Assembly (NCBI RefSeq): GCF_902459745.1
Contig: NZ_CABPSJ010000007.1
Coordinates: forward strand, 124,001 to 188,000
DNA from: Pandoraea communis
Lineage (GTDB): Bacteria; Pseudomonadota; Gammaproteobacteria; Burkholderiales; Burkholderiaceae
Length of the DNA stretch: 64,000 nt
Direction: 5' to 3'
The notes below the pieces were generated by a model. The model was not told the DNA's origin. It did no database searches and was given only the letters and a program-made list of their open reading frames with translations. A program made the translations under genes and the position numbers. Shown here one piece after another: positions 35,154-44,560 of the stretch; position 1 is the first letter of the stretch; every line of letters begins with the position of its first letter.

Positions 35154-36515
35154 TCAGGCGCTGGTGTCAGGTCTGGCGTCGGGGTTGGGCAGCGTGACGC
35201 GGACGTGAAGGCCGCGTGGCGGTGTCAGGCTAGCATCCTTCAGGGTGACCTGGCCGCCGAGGCGGTCGACGATCGCCCGGACGATGGCCAGACCCAGTCC
35301 GGTGCCTTCGCCGCCATGTTCTCGGGATTCGCGTTGCTCGCTCGCCCGGTAAAACGCGTCGAACACTCGCTCGCGCTTGTCGGCGTCGATCCCTGGGCCC
35401 GAGTCGATCACATCGATAGCCACGTCGGCGCCAGTGGCCGACACGCGTACTGACACGGTGCCGCCCGCAGGCGTATAACGCACGGCGTTGCCGACAATAT
35501 TACTCAACAGCGTGACGATATCGCGTTTCGATCCCGTCACGCGCAAGCCGGAGCGACCGGGGACGCTCGAGGACGCATCGACCAGATCGAGCACGATCTG
35601 TTTGCGATCGGCCAGTACGAACACATCTTCTAGGGCTTCATGCACGGCGGGCAGCAGCGCGAGCGGCGTTGCCGCCACTGTCGGCGCGCTCTGCGCTCTG
35701 GCGAGGGTCAGCAACTGTTCGATCAGCGTGCGCGTGCGTTGCAAGCCGCTCTTGAGCTTGGTGAAGCGATTCCGTGTTTCGGTATCCAGGTCTGCCGGGG
35801 CGAGCGCCCGATCGAGGTTCTCGGATTGAATCACCAATGCCGTCACGGGCGAGCGCAATTCGTGGGCCGCGTCGGCGACGAACCGGCGCTGCTCGTCGAG
35901 CGCCTTGGCCAGTCTGGCCAGCAAACGGTTGATCGATATGATGAACGGTTCGATTTCCGTTGGCGCTCCTTGGGTATCGAGGGCATGCAAATCGGTATCG
36001 CGCCGGGTGTCGATCTCGTCGGCAAGCCGCTGCACCGGCCGCCACGCCCGACGCACTGTCACGACGATGGCGCCGATCAACAGCGGTACGAAGCCGACGA
36101 AGGGCAGTGCGGTGCGTAGCCCGCTGTTACGGGCGATCTCGTTGCGGCCTTCCGTCGGCTGGGCGACGACGATGCGAAGTTCCGGGGCAATGGTGCGCAC
36201 GAACGCGCGCCATGTGTGCTCGCCTGTGCTGAGCGTGTGAAAGCCGTCCGCCAGCGTGACCGGAAAGGTGCCGCCCAGGCGCTGAACCGTGAGGCGGTAG
36301 TCGTGATCCTGAATCGGCAGGCCGTGCATGGCGCTGTCGGCGGCGGCCAGATTGCGCGTATCCACGAGTGCAGCGAGTTGCAGCAGTTGGTCGTCCTGAA
36401 AGCGGTAGGCCTCGCGAAAGGCCGCCCAGTAGGAAACGAAGCCCGCGACGATGGCCAATCCCAGCGCGCAGGCCGAGAGCGTAACCACCAGCCGGGACTG
36501 AAGCGAGCGCATCAT
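35154..36515 (-). CDS. Sensor histidine kinase (QseC/PmrB-like)
   Basis: A 453-aa kinase. Two membrane helices (about 10-30 and 150-170) flank a periplasmic sensor of about 110 residues. The H-box is VADAAHELRSPVTALVIQSE, then NIVGNAVRYT, DSGPGIDAD and GTGLGLAIVRAI, all intact. The start at 36515 overlaps the regulator stop (ATGA). Partner of the QseB/PmrA-like regulator, with arnT downstream. Confidence 0.92.
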   Translation of the reverse strand: MMRSLQSRLVVTLSACALGLAIVAGFVSYWAAFREAYRFQDDQLLQLAALVDTRNLAAADSAMHGLPIQDHDYRLTVQRLGGTFPVTLADGFHTLSTGEHTWRAFVRTIAPELRIVVAQPTEGRNEIARNSGLRTALPFVGFVPLLIGAIVVTVRRAWRPVQRLADEIDTRRDTDLHALDTQGAPTEIEPFIISINRLLARLAKALDEQRRFVADAAHELRSPVTALVIQSENLDRALAPADLDTETRNRFTKLKSGLQRTRTLIEQLLTLARAQSAPTVAATPLALLPAVHEALEDVFVLADRKQIVLDLVDASSSVPGRSGLRVTGSKRDIVTLLSNIVGNAVRYTPAGGTVSVRVSATGADVAIDVIDSGPGIDADKRERVFDAFYRASEQRESREHGGEGTGLGLAIVRAIVDRLGGQVTLKDASLTPPRGLHVRVTLPNPDARPDTSA

Positions 36516-37171
36516 GCCTTCGGCACCAGCCAGCCTGCGCCACGGATATTGCGGATGACGTCCGCGCCGAGCTTCTTGCGAATCGAGTGGATCAGGAAGT
36601 CGATCATATTGCTCTCGATCTCTTCGCCCCAGCCGTACAGACGATGTTCCAGCGCATCGCGCGAGAGGATCGTGCCGGGGCGCAGCATCAGCGCATGCAG
36701 CAGGGCGTATTCGCGCGCCGAGAGCACGCAACTGTTCTCACCGTAGGTCGCCTGATGGGTGGCGGGATCGAGCGAGAGCGCGCCATTGGTCAGCACCGGT
36801 ACCGCCACGCCCGCCTGTCTGCGGATCACCGCGCGCATGCGTGCAAGTAGTTCACCGACTTCAAAAGGCTTGACGACGAAGTCGTCCGCCCCGAGATCGA
36901 GACCCTGAATAATGTCTTCGGCCCCATCGCGGGCCGTCACGACGATGATCGGTGTGCGCCCGCCAGCACCGCGGTGGGCACGCAGCACCTCCCAGCCGTC
37001 TCGTCCCGGCAGGCCGAGGTCGAGCAGCATGAGGTCGTAGGCGTGAGCGGCGAGTGCCGCTAGTGCGGCGTCGCCGTCACGGCACCAGTCGGCTGCATAC
37101 GAGGCGTCCTTGAGCGCCTGCATCATGGCCTCGCCAATCATGGTGTCGTCTTCTACGAGCAATATCCGCAT
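36512..37171 (-). CDS. OmpR-family response regulator (QseB/PmrA-like)
   Basis: A 219-aa regulator. Receiver: EDD acidic pair, phospho-Asp in LMLLDLGLPGRDGWEVL, VTARD and VVKPFEVGELLARMRAVIRR. The winged helix shows SAREYALLHALMLRPGTILSRDALEHRLYGWGEEIESNMIDFLIHSIRKKLG, very close to QseB/PmrA proteins. First gene of regulator-kinase-arnT. A PmrA-box-like repeat lies about 92-111 bp upstream, suggesting autoregulation. Confidence 0.92.
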   Translation of the reverse strand: MRILLVEDDTMIGEAMMQALKDASYAADWCRDGDAALAALAAHAYDLMLLDLGLPGRDGWEVLRAHRGAGGRTPIIVVTARDGAEDIIQGLDLGADDFVVKPFEVGELLARMRAVIRRQAGVAVPVLTNGALSLDPATHQATYGENSCVLSAREYALLHALMLRPGTILSRDALEHRLYGWGEEIESNMIDFLIHSIRKKLGADVIRNIRGAGWLVPKA

Positions 37172-37262
37172 GGTTTTCCAAACGTTCTCCGGCGTGGCCG
37201 CAAAGGCGCCCGCCCAATACCCTGCCAGTCACAAAGGATGGCACGGGCGCACGATAGCGCGC

Positions 37263-37282
37263 GAAACTTAGGAGAAACTTAG
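37263..37282. promoter_or_regulatory. PmrA-box-like direct repeat
   Basis: GAAACTTAG occurs twice with an 11-bp period, giving CTTAG-N6-CTTAG, close to the PmrA/QseB consensus CTTAAG-N5-CTTAAG. It lies upstream of the response regulator in the 369-bp gap 37172-37540, which contains no other gene besides the metE terminator. Confidence 0.55.
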
Positions 37283-37462
37283 TTTGCGACGATGTGTGTC
37301 CGCGCGACTATGCCATGGAAAGCCGCTGTGAATCAACGACTTAGCAAGGTTTTTTCATGTGGCGCGAAAAATAGGTGCCTGATGCCATTTGGGCGTCGGC
37401 TGACACCAGTGGCGGCGCCTGAGCGTGGGATGTGAAGCCAAATGAGGCGACGCAACGCAAAC

Positions 37463-37482
37463 GGGCCGGCAATTGCCGGCCC
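37463..37482 (-). terminator. Likely metE terminator hairpin
   Basis: Perfect GGGCCGGC-AATT-GCCGGCCC, followed on the minus strand by GTTTG, 59 bp after the metE stop. Confidence 0.6.
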
Positions 37483-37540
37483 ATCCACTTTCACGATGAC
37501 TTGGCGGCGGACCTGTCGGCACCGCGCGCCGCTCGCAGGC

Positions 37541-39829
37541 TTACTGGGCGCGCAGCGTTTTCGCGGCGGCGACCATATTCTGCAGCGCCGGGATGACTTC
37601 GGCCCACTGACGCGTTTTCAGGCCGCAGTCCGGGTTGACCCACAGACGCTTGGCCGGAATGCGTTCGGCGGCCTTCTGCATGAGCGACACGATGTGCGCT
37701 TGCGTCGGAATGTTCGGCGAGTGAATGTCGTACACACCCGGTCCGATCTCGTTCGGGTACTGGAACGAGTCGAACGCATCGAGCAATTCCATATCGGAGC
37801 GCGAGGTCTCGATGGTGATCACGTCGGCATCCATGCCGGCGATAGCCGCGATGATGTCGTTGAACTCCGAATAGCACATGTGCGTATGGATCTGCGTGTC
37901 GTCCTGCACGCCGTTCGCGGTGATACGAAACGACTCGACAGCCCAGTCCAGATACGTCTGCCATTGGGCGCGGCGCAGCGGCAGCCCTTCGCGCAGGGCG
38001 GCTTCGTCGATCTGAATGACCCGCACACCGGCACGTTCCAGATCCAGCACTTCTTCGCGAATCGCCAACGCGAGTTGGAAGCACGACACCGAGCGGGGTT
38101 GATCGTCGCGCACGAACGACCAGTTCAGGATCGTGACCGGGCCGGTCAGCATACCTTTCATCGGTTTGCGGGTCAGCGACTGCGCGTACTTGATCCACTC
38201 GACGGTCATGGCATTCGGACGGCTGATGTCGCCGAACATGATCGGCGGCTTCACACAACGCGAACCGTACGATTGCACCCAACCGAACTGGCTGAAGGCG
38301 TAACCTTCGAGCTGCTCGCCGAAGTATTCGACCATGTCGTTGCGCTCGGCTTCGCCGTGCACGAGCACGTCCAGCCCCAGCGCTTCCTGTTCACGCACGC
38401 TGCGAGCGATTTCGGCTTGCATGGCGGCGACGTAACCGGCCTGATCCAGCTCGCCGGCCTTGAACTGGCTGCGGGCGGTGCGGATTTCGGCGGTTTGAGG
38501 GAACGAGCCGATTGTCGTGGTCGGGTAGAGCGGCAGGTTCAGTGCAGCGGCTTGCTTCTCGGCACGCGCCGCGTACGGGGCCTGACGGCGGCCCAGCGAG
38601 GCTTCGATTTTTGCCACGGCAGCCTTGACGGCCGGGTTGTGCACGCGCGGCGACGCACGGCGGCTGGCGATGGCGGCGGCGTTGGCCGCCAACTCGGCGC
38701 CGACCGCCTCACGCCCTTCGTTGAGGGCACGGGCCACCACGTTCACTTCGGCCAGCTTTTGCTTGGCGAAGGCCAGCCAGGACTTGATTTCGGCGTCGAG
38801 CTTCTGCTCGTTGTCCAGATCGACCGGCACGTGCAGCAGCGAGCACGACGGTGCAATCCACAGGCGATCGCCCAGCGTCCTGGCAATCGGTTCGAGCCAG
38901 TCGAGCACCGCGGCCAGATCCGCTTTCCAGATGTTGCGGCCGTTGACTACGCCCAGCGACACTACGCGGTCGGCCGGCAGTGCGGCGATGACCTTCGCGA
39001 CTTCCGTCTGGGCATTGACGGCATCCAGATGCAGCCCGTCGACCGGCAGACGGCAGGCCAGCAGCAGGTTGTCTTGCAGTTCACCGAAGTATGTGGCGAG
39101 CAGACGTTTGACCGGCACGGCGGCGAGGGCGGCGTAGGCCGTCTCGAAGGCCTTTTGCCATTCGGTGCCGAGTTCGGTGACGAGGATCGGCTCGTCGATC
39201 TGCACCCATTCCACGCCCTGTGCGGCGAGGGTTTCGAGCAGCTTCACGTAGACCGGCAGCAGACGCGGCAGGAGGGTGAGCTTGTCGCTGTCGTCCTTGG
39301 CCTTGCCGAGCCACAGATACGTGACCGGGCCGATGATGACCGGCTTGGCTTTCACGCCGGCAGCGCGGGCTTCGGCGAGTTGCTCGACCAGACGCGAAGC
39401 GTCGAGCGAAAAGGCTGTTGCCGCTGAGAACTCCGGGACGATGTAGTGGTAGTTGGTATCGAACCACTTGGTCATCTCACCGGCAGCTACACCGCCGCAG
39501 CAGCCGGCGTGCGCTTCAGCGCTTTGCGCCGAACGGCCACGGGCCACGCGGAAGTAGTTGTCTAGCCCGTCGCCATGGAAACCCTGCACGCGCTCGGGCA
39601 GGTTGCCCAGCGTGAAGCTCATGTCGAGGACTTGATCGTAGTAGGCGAAATCGCCGGCCGGGACCAGATCCAGTGCTGCCTGATCCTGCCAGTGACGCAG
39701 ACGCAGCGAGGCGCCGAGCGCTTTCAACTCGTCGCGCGACGTTTGTCCCTTCCAGTACGCTTCCTGACCGAACTTCAACTCACGCTTCGCGCCGACGCGC
39801 GGGAATCCCAGGTTATGTGTCTTTGCCAT
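37541..39829 (-). CDS. metE: Cobalamin-independent methionine synthase
   Basis: A 762-aa enzyme (5-methyltetrahydropteroyltriglutamate-homocysteine methyltransferase) catalysing the last step of methionine synthesis. N-terminal [23 protein letters not shown] and C-terminal zinc ligands (His and Cys in HMCYSEFND, Glu in [12 protein letters not shown], Cys in NPDCGLKTR) are intact. The ATG at 39829 matches the conserved N-terminus; a longer frame to 39880 is not needed. A 13-bp inverted repeat upstream is a candidate regulatory site. Confidence 0.97.
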   Translation of the reverse strand: MAKTHNLGFPRVGAKRELKFGQEAYWKGQTSRDELKALGASLRLRHWQDQAALDLVPAGDFAYYDQVLDMSFTLGNLPERVQGFHGDGLDNYFRVARGRSAQSAEAHAGCCGGVAAGEMTKWFDTNYHYIVPEFSAATAFSLDASRLVEQLAEARAAGVKAKPVIIGPVTYLWLGKAKDDSDKLTLLPRLLPVYVKLLETLAAQGVEWVQIDEPILVTELGTEWQKAFETAYAALAAVPVKRLLATYFGELQDNLLLACRLPVDGLHLDAVNAQTEVAKVIAALPADRVVSLGVVNGRNIWKADLAAVLDWLEPIARTLGDRLWIAPSCSLLHVPVDLDNEQKLDAEIKSWLAFAKQKLAEVNVVARALNEGREAVGAELAANAAAIASRRASPRVHNPAVKAAVAKIEASLGRRQAPYAARAEKQAAALNLPLYPTTTIGSFPQTAEIRTARSQFKAGELDQAGYVAAMQAEIARSVREQEALGLDVLVHGEAERNDMVEYFGEQLEGYAFSQFGWVQSYGSRCVKPPIMFGDISRPNAMTVEWIKYAQSLTRKPMKGMLTGPVTILNWSFVRDDQPRSVSCFQLALAIREEVLDLERAGVRVIQIDEAALREGLPLRRAQWQTYLDWAVESFRITANGVQDDTQIHTHMCYSEFNDIIAAIAGMDADVITIETSRSDMELLDAFDSFQYPNEIGPGVYDIHSPNIPTQAHIVSLMQKAAERIPAKRLWVNPDCGLKTRQWAEVIPALQNMVAAAKTLRAQ

Positions 39830-39891
39830 GTTCTCTAATGACGCTTGCCGCCAGATGAATGAAACAGTGACAACGATCATAGAGACTTCGA

Positions 39892-39943
39892 TTCATGAAT
39901 GAAAATGGTCTTATTTGCGATTAACGTTAATTTCATTCATGAA
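39892..39943. promoter_or_regulatory. Long-spaced inverted repeat upstream of metE
   Basis: Perfect 13-bp arms TTCATGAATGAAA (39892) and TTTCATTCATGAA (39931) with a 26-nt spacer holding the palindrome TTAACGTTAA. A third half-copy TGAATGAAA is at 39856. The TGAA/TTCA half-sites resemble those of MetR, the usual LysR-type activator of metE; no metR gene is in the window. Confidence 0.6.
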
Positions 39944-40048
39944 GACGGGCGGTCGACAGGCAAGTGATGAAGTCTGCAGCCGTCGTGATACGCTCATGCG
40001 ACGCTGCGGCACATGTGTCCGCCAGCCCAATCGCCCTCGTCAATATCC

Positions 40049-40642
40049 ATGAAAAAAAGAGAATTCCTCGCCGGTGCGGCTGCACTCGGCGCGTCGGTGC
40101 CGGTGTTTGCCAAGACGGCGAGTGCTGCGGGATCGCTCGCCACCACGCCGCTCGTCACGATCAGCGGTGCCATCCGGCAGCACAATCGCGGGCCCGTCGA
40201 TCCGGCACTTGACCAGCTTTTCCATAAGCAACTGGTGCAGTTCGACGCCGCGTATGCGTTCGATTACGGCATGCTGGCGCGAATGCCGGCGCAGACGATC
40301 CGTCCCACACTGGAATACGACGCACGGCCGCATACGCTGCGCGGGCCGCGTCTGATCGATGTGCTCACGCAGGCGGGAGTGCCTGGCAATCCGCTGACAC
40401 AGGTGCTGTTGCGTGCCATCGACGGGTATGTGGTTGCCACCACGCTCGGGCAGATTCGGGAGTATCGGTTCTTGCTTGCGACGCATCTTGACGACAAGCC
40501 GCTCCCGCTCGGCGGCCTTGGGCCACTGTGGGCAGTCTATGAGCCGGCGCAGATTCCGGCGCTCGCGGGCAAGGCGCTCAAGGAGCAGTTCACCCTTTGC
40601 CCGTGGGGCGTTTATTACATTCAGGTCAACGCCGTGTCCTGA
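40049..40642 (+). CDS. Small secreted molybdopterin-fold oxidoreductase-like protein
   Basis: A 197-aa protein with an N-terminal signal (MKKREFLAGAAALGASVPVFA). The body resembles the oxidoreductase molybdopterin-binding fold (LRGPRLIDVLTQAGVPGN, LLRAIDGYVVATTLGQIREYRFLLATHLDDKPLP, LGPLWAVYEPAQIPALAG, LCPWGVYYIQV). The usual Cys ligand to Mo is not in its expected place, so cofactor binding is doubtful. Divergent from metE. It probably acts in the periplasm; function unknown. Confidence 0.75.
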   Translation: MKKREFLAGAAALGASVPVFAKTASAAGSLATTPLVTISGAIRQHNRGPVDPALDQLFHKQLVQFDAAYAFDYGMLARMPAQTIRPTLEYDARPHTLRGPRLIDVLTQAGVPGNPLTQVLLRAIDGYVVATTLGQIREYRFLLATHLDDKPLPLGGLGPLWAVYEPAQIPALAGKALKEQFTLCPWGVYYIQVNAVS

Positions 40643-40882
40643 ACCGGCGGTCGTTGTTGAATGTCACGTCGAGCGTAACGAATCATCCTGTCGTATGAAG
40701 TCGTGCACTTGGCCAAGCCGTTGCTGCACACCCTTCCCGATGGGGAAGTCGCATGACCCGGCTTCGTTTCGCTATTGCGCATCTGTTTGCCGTGATGCTT
40801 GTGTCAGCAGCAGCTTGCGCGTTAACGCCCAGTCTCGCCGTGCTCGTTCGCCGGTTGCTTTTTTTCAGCCGAGGGAGAGCGT

Positions 40883-43078
40883 TCAACGCGGTGTCGTGCG
40901 CCCGGCCGTGGGCTTCTGCGGTGTCCCCGGTTTGGCCGGAATAGCCAGGGGTGGCCGGGCGATGGCCTGAAACGGTCCCGCACGGCCGGGCAGTTTGATC
41001 GGATCGAGTTCGTCGACGTCTTCATGCAGGATGCGCCGGATCTCGAGAATCGCTTGCGGCGTTTCCTGCACGCTATGCCCCGCGACGATCACACGTTCCG
41101 ACTGCGCACCCGCCAGATGAGCGCTCGTATAGGGCACCACGCCGTCGCTCGATTCGTCCAGCGGCCCTGTGGGGGTACGTCGCGCAATGATCGAGTGATA
41201 TTGCACTGACGGCGATATCTTCAGCCCGGCGGCCGCGACCACATACGGATCGTTATCCCGCAACTGATCGACGCTGTTCGGCACGTAACGCGTCGTGCCC
41301 TCGGATGGGCTGTCCTCGGAGCCGGTCGCGAAGTGCAGCACGTCGTCGAGGCCCGAGAGTAGTGTGACAGGCAGCTTGATGAGGTTGGAAATCCAGCGTC
41401 CCAGCCGGTTGCGCGCGAAGGGCGTGCCGCGATGCGGCGCGGCGATGAAAATGGCGCGCTCGAACTGCGGCACGGGTTTGAACTGGAGCAGCGGATCGAG
41501 CCGGTTTCGGGCGCGTTCAAGCTGATCTTCGTCGAGGTGGTAATCGCTCTGGAACGTCGACCACAGCTCGTCGTCTGCGCTCGACACCATCAACCGGGCG
41601 ATCACGCCGCCCATGCTGTGACCGACGACCACGGCATCGTGCGACGCGGCAGACTGGCTGTCCGGATCGAAATGCTTCAGCGTGGCTAGGAAGGCGTTAC
41701 GGATCGCCATCGCATTCACGAGAATCGGCGAGTTCGTCGGGTAGTACACCTGCCAGATCTGAAAGCGCTCGCGCAGCGTGGCGTCGCCCTGAATCTCGTT
41801 GGCCAGATTCACCCAGGCCTCCGGACTGCTTGCCAGCCCGTGCAGCATCAGAATGACGCGGCGCCCCGGATCGAACGGCTGCATCAGGTAGATATGCGGA
41901 CGCACAATCCCCCGCTCACGGCCGAACAACGTCAGTAACGATTGCTTTGCAAATCCTGAGCGCGCCAGCCACAGCCCATACCCAGCGGTGAAGTTGCCCG
42001 CAAGCGGCACCGTCTGAGCGTTCAACTCGACAGACGACTGCCGGTACGGGTCATAGACGACGAGTGTGGCGACGCGCGTGGTCAGGACTTCGTCGAGCGA
42101 GGTGCCGTCGAAGCGCAGCAGCAGCGTGAGCGACGGCGATGGCATTTCGCTGAACACTGGTCCCGCATTGGGATCGACGGCACGGCGAAAGTCACGCGAT
42201 GCGCGGCTCTCGCGCTGGTTGCGGGCACCGCTGCTTTGCTCGTCGGAAGGCAAATAGACGTTGTCGTTATCGGGGCCTGTCGACGCGTCGCCACGCGGTG
42301 CCGGGGTGCGGCCGACCGAAGACAGGGCGTCTGCGGCCGATTTGTCGTCGAGCACGGCGACCAGTTCTGCGCCGAAGCCGTCACGCCGATATGGGCTACG
42401 CAGGCCCGCGAACGACAGGGTGGACGCAGGCAAGACCTCGCGCGGCCGGATTCGCTCGTTGGCAAAGCGCACGCTGCTGACGTCGACCGGCAGTGTCCAT
42501 CCGGCGATTTGGTCCTTGCCTGTTTGCTGCACGCGGCGGAAGAGAGCGACGGAGAATGTCTGTACCGCGTAGTTGTAGTAGTCGCGTACCTGTGTCTGAC
42601 GGTCCTCGAAGGCTCGCTCGCTCGACGGCTGGTCCCCATAGAAGAGGTAGGCATACGCATAGCGGGCCGTGCGCAGCCAGAGATCGAACTGGGCGTCGTT
42701 CCACTGTTTTTCGCCGGCGGGCGTTTGTGCAATGGCGAGTTGCATCGACATCTCGGCCATGGCTGCCAAACGCCGGTCGACGTCAATTTCCTTGGCACGG
42801 CCCAGCGCGTCGATACAGTCGAGTGATGGCTTGGTGCAGATCGTTTCATCGAGGCCCGCGACACGAATCACATCGTCGGTCGATGTACTGAGCTTGCCCG
42901 TGGACAGAATGTCGCCGCGCTTCATGGCGATGTACTGTTCCGGGCCGAGCGAACGAACTTCGACCATCGCGCAGCCCGACAGGCCCGTCAGCCATACGGC
43001 GGCAGCGAGCATTGCCGCTTGCCGGATTCGGCGTTGCCACGCGCCTTGCGCAGACGCACACATTGCCGGGCGCATCAT
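40883..43078 (-). CDS. Lipoprotein alpha/beta-hydrolase (GHSMGG serine esterase type)
   Basis: A 731-aa protein. Signal with lipobox LSGC (Cys about 36) anchors it to a membrane. After a roughly 400-residue N-terminal region unlike known enzymes comes an alpha/beta-hydrolase core: ILMLHGLASSPEAWVNL (oxyanion region), VVVGHSMGGVIARLM (nucleophile Ser), SSDGVVPYTSAHL (likely Asp) and AGHSVQETP (likely His). Probably a lipase/esterase at the cell envelope. Its ATG overlaps the DUF4105 stop. Confidence 0.85.
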   Translation of the reverse strand: MMRPAMCASAQGAWQRRIRQAAMLAAAVWLTGLSGCAMVEVRSLGPEQYIAMKRGDILSTGKLSTSTDDVIRVAGLDETICTKPSLDCIDALGRAKEIDVDRRLAAMAEMSMQLAIAQTPAGEKQWNDAQFDLWLRTARYAYAYLFYGDQPSSERAFEDRQTQVRDYYNYAVQTFSVALFRRVQQTGKDQIAGWTLPVDVSSVRFANERIRPREVLPASTLSFAGLRSPYRRDGFGAELVAVLDDKSAADALSSVGRTPAPRGDASTGPDNDNVYLPSDEQSSGARNQRESRASRDFRRAVDPNAGPVFSEMPSPSLTLLLRFDGTSLDEVLTTRVATLVVYDPYRQSSVELNAQTVPLAGNFTAGYGLWLARSGFAKQSLLTLFGRERGIVRPHIYLMQPFDPGRRVILMLHGLASSPEAWVNLANEIQGDATLRERFQIWQVYYPTNSPILVNAMAIRNAFLATLKHFDPDSQSAASHDAVVVGHSMGGVIARLMVSSADDELWSTFQSDYHLDEDQLERARNRLDPLLQFKPVPQFERAIFIAAPHRGTPFARNRLGRWISNLIKLPVTLLSGLDDVLHFATGSEDSPSEGTTRYVPNSVDQLRDNDPYVVAAAGLKISPSVQYHSIIARRTPTGPLDESSDGVVPYTSAHLAGAQSERVIVAGHSVQETPQAILEIRRILHEDVDELDPIKLPGRAGPFQAIARPPLAIPAKPGTPQKPTAGRTTPR

Positions 43079-44148
43079 GGCGTCACCTTCGGATCGTCGC
43101 CGGGCACGCCTTGGCGGATCAATGTCGAGAAGTCGGGCGAGTCGCCGGCAGCCAGCGCACGGGCGACGAAATTGCCGTGCTCATACAGTTGCGCATAGGT
43201 GAATCCCGGTGTGAGACCGCCCTGATCGTAGGCATATTCCGCGAAATAGCCGGACAGCAGCAGACGGTAGTCGAGGGGAAGCCCCGGCGAGATGATGCGT
43301 GCCAGTTCGAACACAATGGTCGTGCAATTGCTCGTGAGCGTGTTGTACCAGGCCGGTTCGCGGTGCAGCTCGCGCGCCCGTTCCAGATAACCGAGAAATA
43401 CCTCGCGCAACTGTTTGGGCGGGATATTCATGCGGTACAGATAGACCGTTTCGCCACGCACGTTGCTACGCACGCGCAGAATGTCGCGCTCGTCGGCGGC
43501 GACCAGTGTGGCCTCGAAGTCCTTGAAGAAGCCGCCGACCGCCGAGAACTTCTGGCCTCGCTTCTTGCGAATCTCGATGGAGAACACAACGCGCTTGCCA
43601 TCCGAAAAACCGAACGACACCAGCGTGTGGGCGATCGCGGGGCCCATCCAGTAGGACAACACGAGATCGGCACTCACGAGCTTGTCGAGGTCGTATTCGC
43701 GCGTCTCCCAGCGAGGGGTGAAGTCGGTCTCGGTGCGCCACTCGAAATTGCGCACGTTGTGCAGCGTGATGCGCGAGCCGTCCTGCTGCGCGTCGAGCAA
43801 TTGGGCGACATCGGCTGCCCAGTCGCGTTCGTTGGATGGCTTGATCGACTGCCACCAGCCGAGCAGAAGCACCATCGCCACGAGGAAACCAAGCGGCCAC
43901 CCCCTGAGCGGGACACCGGCCTGCACGCGCAGCAGTGCGACGATCGCCGCGATGCCGAGTGCGGCCCACAGGGCGATGACGAGATACCTGACAAGCACCG
44001 GGCCCGGGCAGCGATAGGCGAGGGCCATGCCCCCCCAGGCGCACGCTCCCAGCACGACGACGGCGAGAAACGCGCGCAGCGCATAGACGTACCACGCGAA
44101 GTGAGGGCCGGCGAGCGCGTCGCCAGCGTGAGATTGCAGTTGCTCCAT
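43075..44148 (-). CDS. DUF4105 membrane protein
   Basis: A 357-aa protein. About three membrane helices lie in the first 100 residues (FAWYVYALRAFLAVVVLGACAWGGM, YLVIALWAALGIAAIVALL, GFLVAMVLLLGWW). The DUF4105 domain then includes NFEWRTETDFTPRWETREYDLDKL, AHTLVSFGF, RGETVYLYRMN and the conserved Asn/Cys motif WYNTLTSNCTTIVFEL, a possible NlpC/P60-like catalytic Cys. Translationally coupled to the downstream lipoprotein hydrolase. Confidence 0.88.
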   Translation of the reverse strand: MEQLQSHAGDALAGPHFAWYVYALRAFLAVVVLGACAWGGMALAYRCPGPVLVRYLVIALWAALGIAAIVALLRVQAGVPLRGWPLGFLVAMVLLLGWWQSIKPSNERDWAADVAQLLDAQQDGSRITLHNVRNFEWRTETDFTPRWETREYDLDKLVSADLVLSYWMGPAIAHTLVSFGFSDGKRVVFSIEIRKKRGQKFSAVGGFFKDFEATLVAADERDILRVRSNVRGETVYLYRMNIPPKQLREVFLGYLERARELHREPAWYNTLTSNCTTIVFELARIISPGLPLDYRLLLSGYFAEYAYDQGGLTPGFTYAQLYEHGNFVARALAAGDSPDFSTLIRQGVPGDDPKVTP

Positions 44149-44560
44149 GATCCGCAGAATTCAGACGCCGTGCGCTGCTATGCGCAGGGCAGAGGGGCGT
44201 CGTCCATACTGCCTCGGTCGACTCCCCATTTTTTCAAGTTCAGCGCCGAAGAATACCAGCAGACCGGCCCCCAGGACTTCTAATCACTCGCGCCACTCGG
44301 GCGAGTTCAATGGTGCGTAGCCAACCGTGCGTTGTATAAGCGGGGCGGAAAGCTATGGCGTGTTGCCTGCTTTGGGGCGTGTGGACGCGGTGCCGACGCA
44401 CGTGAAGGCTTGCCGCGACACGGAAAATCGAAGGAGACGTTATTGACTGGAAGGGGCTTGGCGGGTCGAGGGGACGATGGACGTCCCCCCTGTTACATCG
44501 TGTTGCCCGAGCGTGCAGGATAGGGCCGAGCGGCACGGTTCGGCGCTGCCTCGGGCGGGG
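44149..44560. other. Intergenic region without a recognisable gene
   Basis: 412 bp between the DUF4105 start and the sterol-desaturase 3' end. A hairpin GGGGACG-ATGGA-CGTCCCC at 44470-44488 may mark the end of the desaturase transcript. Short reading frames on both strands lack good ribosome sites or family resemblance. Confidence 0.5.

Noticed and set aside
37442-39427. Plus-strand open frame of about 661 codons opposite metE
   Set aside because: metE on the minus strand has all zinc ligands; the antisense frame has low-information composition.
40753-40944. Possible 63-aa secreted protein on the plus strand
   Set aside because: It has a hydrophobic start and a GGGGAAG upstream, but its last third runs antisense to the lipoprotein hydrolase and no family is evident.
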